DNA of 26,753 nucleotides from SM23-78 sp041479965 (GTDB taxonomy: Archaea > Nanobdellota > Nanobdellia > Woesearchaeales > SM23-78): assembly GCA_041479965.1 (NCBI GenBank), contig JBGOZE010000008.1:1-26753 (forward strand), read 5' to 3'. The translations under genes were made by a program, and so were the position numbers. Under the pieces are notes generated by a model. That model was not told where the DNA came from, searched no databases, and was given only the letters and a program-made list of their open reading frames with translations. Shown one piece after another: positions 22,374 to 26,753 of this stretch (its first letter is position 1; every line of letters begins with the position of its first letter).

Positions 22374-22853
22374 TTATATCACATGAATATCATGCACTGT
22401 CTTGTAGGAGTGCAATTCCTTTGCTGAGAACCAGAGCTTTACCTCTTGCTCAGCCTCTTCCTTGTTGCCTGAAGCATGCACCAGGTTCTTGATTCCTTTC
22501 TTCTTGCTATCAGCATATTCTAAGCTCATCTGGGCGAAGTCTCCTCGGATAGTTCCAGGTGCTGCCTTGTGAGGTTCAGTTGCTCCGACGAGCTTTCGAA
22601 CATTCTCAACAGCATGCACTCCCTCGAGCACTATGGCCACAACAGGCCCTTCTGTGATGGTAGCCTCAAGGAACTGATAGAATGACTTGCCGACATGAGC
22701 CTTGTAGTGCTTCTTGGCAAACTCCTTGTCAATCCACGCCATCTTCATGCCCACTATCTTCAACCCCATCCTCTCGAACCTGGCGATAATCTCGCCTACA
22801 AGTGCTCTCTGCACTCCATCAGGCTTGACTAAAACAAGTGTCCGTTCAATCAT
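22374..22853 (-). CDS. ndk: Nucleoside diphosphate kinase
   Basis: 159 aa from ATG 22853; GGTGA lies five or six bases before it, while the in-frame GTG at 22862 is inside that site. Family marks are ERTLVLVKPDGVQRALVG, GATEPHKAAPGTIRGDFA and NLVHASGN with the phosphohistidine (His126). It exchanges the gamma phosphate between nucleotides and makes GTP for translation. It sits in the archaeal L7Ae-S28e-L24e-ndk block. Confidence 0.97.
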   Translation of the reverse strand: MIERTLVLVKPDGVQRALVGEIIARFERMGLKIVGMKMAWIDKEFAKKHYKAHVGKSFYQFLEATITEGPVVAIVLEGVHAVENVRKLVGATEPHKAAPGTIRGDFAQMSLEYADSKKKGIKNLVHASGNKEEAEQEVKLWFSAKELHSYKTVHDIHVI

Positions 22854-22935
22854 ATTGTTCACCTTTGTTTTTGAGTTATGAAATTTTGTGTTAAAAATAA
22901 AAATACTTTAGAGCGCCTCATGCGCCGGCGAGGCT

Positions 22936-23127
22936 TTATTTCTTTGTGCCTTTCTTCACGCTGGCATACTCAGCAGTCCACTTGGTAGTCCTGGGCTTTC
23001 TCCTGAGCTTGAACATGTTCTTCTCGCACTTGCTGCTGCACAGGTCCACGACTTTGCCGTCATTCCTGATAAGCATCTTGCCAGTGCCAGGCTCAATATG
23101 CTCCCTGCAAAAATCACATCTAGGCAT
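22936..23127 (-). CDS. rpl24e: Ribosomal protein eL24 (L24e)
   Basis: 63 aa, typical archaeal size. The zinc ribbon uses CDFC near the N-terminus and CSSKC around residue 30. The basic C-terminal half (KLRRKPRTTKW) binds 23S rRNA. It is a large-subunit protein. It starts 15 bases after the S28e stop. Confidence 0.96.
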   Translation of the reverse strand: MPRCDFCREHIEPGTGKMLIRNDGKVVDLCSSKCEKNMFKLRRKPRTTKWTAEYASVKKGTKK

Positions 23128-23142
23128 CTTGATTCACCTTTC

Positions 23143-23433
23143 CTATTTGTTCCTGCCAGACTTGTTGAGAGGCCTGGCCTCTATCTCTGTCTCTCTCAGC
23201 ATGAGAATGTCTCCTAGCTGGACTGGCCCTCTGAGGTTTCTCCTGATGACCTTGCTCTTGTCAATGCCATCAAGAATCCTGCATCTGACTTGGGTGGCTT
23301 CTCCCCTGGTGCCTGTCCTGCCGATTATCTCCTCGACGCTAGCAGGCACAGCCGATGAGAAGTTGACTCCTCCCTTGGGGCCTTCCTGCTTGCCTTCATC
23401 TTCTTTCCTTGTAAAAATCTTTTTTCCAGGCAT
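23143..23433 (-). CDS. rps28e: Ribosomal protein eS28 (S28e)
   Basis: 96 aa from ATG 23433; GGTGATTAAT precedes it, so the in-frame GTG at 23442 is not used. The C-terminal half is the S28e OB fold: IIGRTGTRGEATQVRCRILD, then RRNLRGPVQLGDILMLRETE. An extra 27 residues at the N-terminus (Lys/Glu/Gly-rich) lengthen it beyond the usual 70 or so. It belongs to the small subunit. Confidence 0.95.
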   Translation of the reverse strand: MPGKKIFTRKEDEGKQEGPKGGVNFSSAVPASVEEIIGRTGTRGEATQVRCRILDGIDKSKVIRRNLRGPVQLGDILMLRETEIEARPLNKSGRNK

Positions 23434-23453
23434 ATTAATCACCTAAAGCAATA

Positions 23454-23777
23454 TCATATACTATTCTGTCTTTGTGCTAGCTCCTTGATGAGCTCCTTGG
23501 CCTCGCCTTCCTTGACAATGGCTACGCTTGCAGTGCCTACCTTCAGGCCTGCTGCTGCTCCGAGCTCTTCCTTGCTCGCGACCTCAGCCACCGGTATGCC
23601 TTTCTCCTTGGCAAGCAATGGAAGGTGCATTATCACCTCTGGCGGGCTGACGTCCTTTGCTACGACTACCAGCTTGGCCTTCTCCCTCTCAATGGCCTTG
23701 GTGACTTCGTTGGTCCCTTTTATTATCTTGCCTGTCTTCCTGGCAAGCTCGACTGCCTCATAAGCTTTCTCGCTCAT
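23454..23777 (-). CDS. rpl7ae: Ribosomal protein L7Ae (eL8)
   Basis: 107 aa from ATG 23777; GGAGG lies ten bases upstream and the in-frame TTG at 23786 is not needed. Family marks are KIIKGTNEVTKAIEREKAKL, VVVAKDVSPPEVIMHLPLL and GIPVAEVASKEELGAAAGL. It binds kink-turn RNA in the large ribosomal subunit, box C/D guide RNPs and RNase P. It leads the operon behind a leader of about 108 bases. In some archaea L7Ae represses its own mRNA through a kink-turn, so the structured leader may do the same. Confidence 0.96.
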   Translation of the reverse strand: MSEKAYEAVELARKTGKIIKGTNEVTKAIEREKAKLVVVAKDVSPPEVIMHLPLLAKEKGIPVAEVASKEELGAAAGLKVGTASVAIVKEGEAKELIKELAQRQNSI

Positions 23778-23886
23778 TGTTATCAATCCTCCAAAATCGA
23801 CCTATTGCAGGTCAATGTATTATACTATGAGATACAATCAGAAAGTTGTACCTCGCTCAGCCCTTTCGGGCGTCATAAGTCATCGG
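23778..23886 (-). promoter_or_regulatory. Structured 5' leader of rpl7ae, candidate kink-turn/kink-loop
   Basis: Between the predicted start (about 23886) and the ATG, the minus strand has GCCC-GAAA-GGGC (23860-23871), a GNRA-capped stem. It is flanked by TATGAC and TGAG, so GA on each side could make tandem G-A pairs next to a C-U mismatch. TACC/GGTA (23885-23888, 23849-23852) could close it, but the usual outer stem is weak. A second 5-bp hairpin (23799-23813) lies just before GGAGG. Confidence 0.4.
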
Positions 23887-23908
23887 TAGCTCAAAGAGAA
23901 AAATGCGT

Positions 23909-23918
23909 GTTTATAAAG
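23909..23918 (-). promoter_or_regulatory. TATA box of the L7Ae operon
   Basis: The minus strand reads tctttataaac, with initiation expected near 23886. The distance to the ATG (about 135 bases) shows a real leader, unlike the leaderless genes elsewhere in the window. Confidence 0.5.
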
Positions 23919-23979
23919 ATTTTGGTTCGATAATTTAACAAAATGAAAAAATAGATGAATAAACAAAACAAAAATAAAA

Positions 23980-24085
23980 GATTTTTGAATCAACAAAGGC
24001 AAAGCCTTTGAGTTACAGAAAAAACAGGATTGTTTTTCTGTATTCAAAAATTCTTGATTTTTGAGTGCCAAAAGTAAACTTTTGA
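23980..24085. repeat. Nested hairpin cluster in the non-coding stretch
   Basis: An outer stem TTTTTGAAT/ATTCAAAAA (23982-23990, 24042-24050) encloses two hairpins: CAAAGGC-AAA-GCCTTTG (23994-24010) and ACAGAAAAA/TTTTTCTGT (24015-24041). A fourth, CAAAAG-TAAA-CTTTTG, is at 24069-24084. GATTTTTGA recurs directly at 23980 and 24056. The rest of 23787-24128 holds the L7Ae leader, promoter and AT-rich filler; no gene is credible there. Confidence 0.6.
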
Positions 24086-24128
24086 GCATTTAATGAAAAA
24101 TTAAAAAAAATAAAAAGTTTCCAGCCTT

Positions 24129-25337
24129 TCAATCTATATAGCTCAAGACCTTGGCTGCTTGCCTGAGTTGTGCGACATAGCTGTCGATTGCTGCCTGCTT
24201 CTCCTGGAGCAAGAGGTAGTTGAACACCTGCTCTCTCGCCTCATCATAGGTGATCTGCTTTGGTAGGGTCACATTCTCTATGATGACTATATGATAGCCG
24301 ACGCTAGTCTTGACTATCTTGGCGCTTCCTGGCTCTGAGCTGAAGACTACTTGCTCGTACTCTGGCAGCAGCTGGCCTTGCTCGAACTCATAGAGCCCAC
24401 ACCTGGGAACGCTCACAGAGTCCTGGGAGTACTTGGTTACCAGCTCGCAGAAATTAGTCGCATTGAGAAGAGAGGCGATGTTCTGTATCTCTTGCATCTT
24501 CTGAACATCATCGGTGGCGTTAGAATATAGTAGCAGTTGCCTGGTAGTGGCTTTTGCAGCTGTCATGAAAGTCTGTTTGTTCGCCTCATAGTATGCTTTC
24601 ATCTGGGCATCCAGAGGTATATTGACGTTGGCTGTGATCTGGCCGATCTCTTTTTGTATGAGCAGATTGTTGGCAACATTCATTCGGTAGTCTGCCATGG
24701 TTGAGCCACTGCTGGTAAGGCCTTGCTCTAGCTGCTGCAAGGTGAGCCCGTTGTTGGTCAGGAAAGTGTTGATGGCACTATCAACCTCTTCGCTGCTCAC
24801 ATTGAATCCTTTGCTCAAGGCATCTTGGAGCAGGAGCTTGGTAGCTATGACCTGGTCGAGCGAGAGCTGGAGTGAGTCATTAGTCCTCTGGGCTTCTGGA
24901 ATATTATTATATACAGACATGACCTCATTCATATAGACTGGCTCTCCGTTGATGGTTGCCAGAACATTCTGGTTCAGAGTGGTCTGGTTGGTCTGGATGT
25001 TGGCGCTCCTGTCTATGGTGCATTCTATCTTGCCGCTTGAAGGATTGATTATGAGCACCTCAGATTTCTTGGCAGAGGCACTGTCCATCTGGGCCAGGTA
25101 GAATTCTTTCAAGTCAAAATCCTTGCAGAAACTCTTTATCTGGTTGGCCAGAGTACTGGCATTTTCCCCAGTCGCTTTCTGGATCGAGAGCAGGGTATCT
25201 GGCGAGCTTTTCTGGTACTGCGCAAGCACATTGCTGAAAGGGCTCTTCTTCAGCACCATGAAAACTCCTAGCGCCGCAATTATCATTATCAGCAAGATTA
25301 TCGCTATAATCATCACAGTTGATTTTTTGTCGCTCAT
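24129..25337 (-). CDS. Membrane-anchored SurA/PrsA-like parvulin foldase
   Basis: 402 aa from ATG 25337 (AGGTGAT just upstream); an ATG at 25382 with GAGG is the alternative. An N-terminal membrane segment (about 8-30, IIAIILLIMIIAALGVFMVL) is followed by a long outside part. Residues about 125-250 resemble SurA_N (VLATINGEPVYMNEVMSVYN, then a helical chaperone segment). About 260-360 is a parvulin-type rotamase (TRQLLLYSN, FCELVTKYSQDS, GYHIVIIENV). It would help secreted proteins fold at the cell surface. Cysteines in the outer part may pair. It is downstream of the cis-prenyltransferase-like gene in the same direction. Confidence 0.9.
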   Translation of the reverse strand: MSDKKSTVMIIAIILLIMIIAALGVFMVLKKSPFSNVLAQYQKSSPDTLLSIQKATGENASTLANQIKSFCKDFDLKEFYLAQMDSASAKKSEVLIINPSSGKIECTIDRSANIQTNQTTLNQNVLATINGEPVYMNEVMSVYNNIPEAQRTNDSLQLSLDQVIATKLLLQDALSKGFNVSSEEVDSAINTFLTNNGLTLQQLEQGLTSSGSTMADYRMNVANNLLIQKEIGQITANVNIPLDAQMKAYYEANKQTFMTAAKATTRQLLLYSNATDDVQKMQEIQNIASLLNATNFCELVTKYSQDSVSVPRCGLYEFEQGQLLPEYEQVVFSSEPGSAKIVKTSVGYHIVIIENVTLPKQITYDEAREQVFNYLLLQEKQAAIDSYVAQLRQAAKVLSYID

Positions 25338-25403
25338 CCTTATCACCTTTCTTGTTCCGTTTTGTTCCTCATGATCTGTCATATCATCAGCCTCTTGATG
25401 GTA

Positions 25404-26192
25404 CTATTCTGCTTTCTTGGCTTCAGAAAAGCTAAGTTTTCCAAAACCTTCTGTTTTGGATTCAGAAATCTTAGATTTCTGTATTTCTGGGGCAGCAAGC
25501 TTTTGCTTGCTTGCTTCCTTGTTGTAGAAGTCAATGGCTTTCTCATATTCTTTCTTCTCAAAATTGAGCCAGGGCTCATTGGTGAAGAATATCAGCGCGC
25601 CTTTAGACTCCCACAGCAGTATGCCCGAGTATTTCATGCCTGGCTCGATGATGAGCTCGGGCGGAGGGAAATATGATGTGTAAGTGTTCTCCTTGATGAC
25701 TGCGTTGGTCAGGTCTTCTTCCTTGAGCTTCTCAGCCAGTATCTTCCTTACTATCAATCTTATTGCTCCCAGCACTTCTTCCTGGCCGTCATAGTTGATG
25801 CAGAAGTTAAGGAAGAACTTATCATAGTCCTTGGTCTTGTCTATCAGCTGGCGGAAAACATCTGCAAGCTCAGAATCTATCTCGTACCAACGGCCTATGA
25901 CAAAAACTCTGACCTGGTTTTCGTGTATCCTAGGGTCATTGATTAAGTGGTTGAAGAATTCTCTCAGGTCATCGACCATGCCTTCGTATTCGCTCAGGTT
26001 GACTGTGAGCACCCTGTTCTGGTGCTTCAGCTGCAGGTCCACCAACTCATCCAATAGCTCAAGGTGCTTCTTGACTGCTACTATGAACTCTTTTTTCTCC
26101 TCTTCAGCCCAGGCCTTTATGCCGCAGGTATTGACTGCTATGTGCATAGGAACTTTCTTCTGCTTAAGGCCGGGTAGCGGAATGTCGACCAT
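25404..26192 (-). CDS. Cis-prenyltransferase (UppS-fold) homologue without catalytic residues
   Basis: 262 aa. The undecaprenyl/polyprenyl diphosphate synthase fold is recognisable: HIAVNTCGIKAWA (17-29), LNFCINYDGQEEVLGAIR (126-143), the PELIIEPG strand and LLWESKGALIFFTNEPW (190-206). The catalytic Asp of the MDGNxRWA motif is Cys23, and the RTSGE arginine position is Glu181, so it should not catalyse by itself. Non-catalytic subunits of this fold (NgBR/Nus1) pair with an active partner in eukaryotes, which is a plausible parallel. The last 35 residues are a Lys/Ser/Glu tail encoded by a run of small DNA hairpins. GGAGG precedes the ATG by 8 bases. Confidence 0.8.
   Translation of the reverse strand: MVDIPLPGLKQKKVPMHIAVNTCGIKAWAEEEKKEFIVAVKKHLELLDELVDLQLKHQNRVLTVNLSEYEGMVDDLREFFNHLINDPRIHENQVRVFVIGRWYEIDSELADVFRQLIDKTKDYDKFFLNFCINYDGQEEVLGAIRLIVRKILAEKLKEEDLTNAVIKENTYTSYFPPPELIIEPGMKYSGILLWESKGALIFFTNEPWLNFEKKEYEKAIDFYNKEASKQKLAAPEIQKSKISESKTEGFGKLSFSEAKKAE
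25426..25511. repeat. Four tandem hairpins inside the 3' end of the prenyltransferase-like gene
   Basis: Hairpins GAAAA/TTTTC (25426-25441), CCAAAAC/GTTTTGG (25441-25459), CAGAAATC/GATTTCTG (25463-25481) and AGCAAGC/GCTTGCT (25494-25511) follow one another, all perfect with loops of 3-6 bases. They encode the charged tail of the protein. The style matches the cluster at 23980-24085. Confidence 0.6.
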
Positions 26193-26274
26193 TAATTAAC
26201 CTCCCAATTCTAGATGCCCCCTAAATCATATAAGCGTGAGATATGAACTGACGTATGAGCGAGTAAATTTAGGT

Positions 26275-26287
26275 AAAATATTTAAAG
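26275..26287 (+). promoter_or_regulatory. TATA box of the prepilin peptidase gene
   Basis: Plus strand aaaatatttaaag is about 30 bases before the ATG at 26313 and implies a leaderless mRNA. Confidence 0.5.
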
Positions 26288-26312
26288 TATTCGTTTCTAA
26301 GCAAGGCATATC

Positions 26313-26753
26313 ATGATAGCTCTGGGATGTGTGGGCATAGGCATCGGCCTTCTTGCATTGATAATAGCCTCGCTCTTTGACATCCAGACGAGAGAGGTGC
26401 CTGATTGGCTTAACTACTGTCTGCTCGCCTTTGCCATTGGTAGCTCAGTAATCCTTAGCATATATGATGCGAATGTCAGCATCCTGGTCAATTCTCTCCT
26501 AGGATTCATCCTTGGACTAGCCATCGGCCTGCTCATGTTCTATACTGGCCAATGGGGTGGAGGAGACAGCAAGCTGATAATCGGGCTGTCAACCCTGATA
26601 GGCTTCAGCTTCTCTGAATTCTCTGATGGCTTTCCCTTGTTCATCATCTTCCTGATAAATGTGCTGCTCGTAGGAGCGATCTACGGCATACTTATGAGCT
26701 TCATCAAGGCCTTGGCTAATCTTAAGAAGTTTAGGGAGGATGCTGAGAAAAAA
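26313..26753 (+). CDS. Prepilin/preflagellin peptidase, A24 family (partial)
   Basis: The frame is open for 147 codons from ATG 26313 to the window edge; the C-terminus is missing. The first membrane segment is followed by SLFDIQTREVPDW, with the first catalytic Asp (D23) and the VP motif. WGGGDSKL (about 82-89) carries the second Asp, the GxGD pair of aspartic prepilin peptidases. Several further hydrophobic segments fit a polytopic membrane enzyme. It would cut the signal peptides of archaeal type IV pilins or archaellins. Confidence 0.92.
   Translation, partial: MIALGCVGIGIGLLALIIASLFDIQTREVPDWLNYCLLAFAIGSSVILSIYDANVSILVNSLLGFILGLAIGLLMFYTGQWGGGDSKLIIGLSTLIGFSFSEFSDGFPLFIIFLINVLLVGAIYGILMSFIKALANLKKFREDAEKK

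Noticed and set aside
22946..23446. Plus-strand 166-aa frame over L24e and S28e
   Set aside because: It is antisense to two ribosomal protein genes and has a Ser/Leu/Pro-rich composition typical of a shadow frame.
23880..24089. Minus-strand 69-aa frame
   Set aside because: AT-rich, Phe/Leu/Lys-heavy, contains the L7Ae promoter and the hairpin cluster; no ribosome site.
1..26753. CRISPR array, insertion sequence or rRNA
   Set aside because: No evenly spaced direct repeats, no transposase motif and no rRNA stretch were seen on reading both strands.

Overview
This window is archaeal, most likely from a small-genome DPANN-type lineage (Woesearchaeota/Pacearchaeota-like; the lineage is an inference). 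It encodes archaeal EF-1A next to ribosomal protein uS10, the archaeal block L7Ae-S28e-L24e-NDK, archaeal EF-2 and a tRNA-Ser with a bulge-helix-bulge intron. TATA boxes sit about 25-30 bases before many start codons, suggesting leaderless mRNAs. Inside operons, GGAGG or GGTGAT ribosome sites are used. Almost all genes are on the minus strand.

Layout: 1-455, end of a small membrane protein. 508-678, a tRNA-Ser(GGA) with a 13-nt intron and a second partial copy of its 3' end. 728-9287, the centrepiece: ten tightly packed minus-strand genes. In transcription order they are nicotinate phosphoribosyltransferase, nicotinamidase, NAD synthetase, a Nudix hydrolase, an NMN/NaMN adenylyltransferase-like protein, a Ser/Thr protein kinase, a vWA/MIDAS protein, an orphan 115-aa protein, a shortened pyruvate-kinase-like barrel protein, and a double-Nudix/winged-helix protein resembling the NAD regulator NrtR. 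A 17-bp palindrome (AGTGTA-N5-TACACT) occurs twice before the first gene and once, degenerately, before the NrtR-like gene. I read this as a self-regulated nicotinamide-to-NAD salvage regulon with an attached kinase/vWA signalling module and ADP-ribose-type Nudix enzymes; I do not know this combination as a described system.

9433-11546 holds a HIT hydrolase, two unrecognised genes and a YdeI/OmpD-like protein. 11629-13332 is the uS10/EF-1A pair. 13531-17734 is a divergent cluster of three large coiled-coil proteins (one Gly/Ser-tailed, one with a possible DUF6384-like C-terminus, one possibly TelA-like). 17836-20063 has an FKBP prolyl isomerase, a possible ADP-ribosyltransferase-like protein and a trypsin-like protease broken by one frameshift in an A-run. 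20120-23777 is the translation block EF-2, NDK, L24e, S28e, L7Ae, with a structured leader before L7Ae. 23787-24128 is non-coding and rich in hairpins. 24129-26192 holds a membrane-anchored SurA/parvulin-like foldase and a cis-prenyltransferase homologue lacking its catalytic residues. The window ends in a prepilin peptidase gene on the plus strand.

Family calls come from reading motifs by eye; no searches were run.
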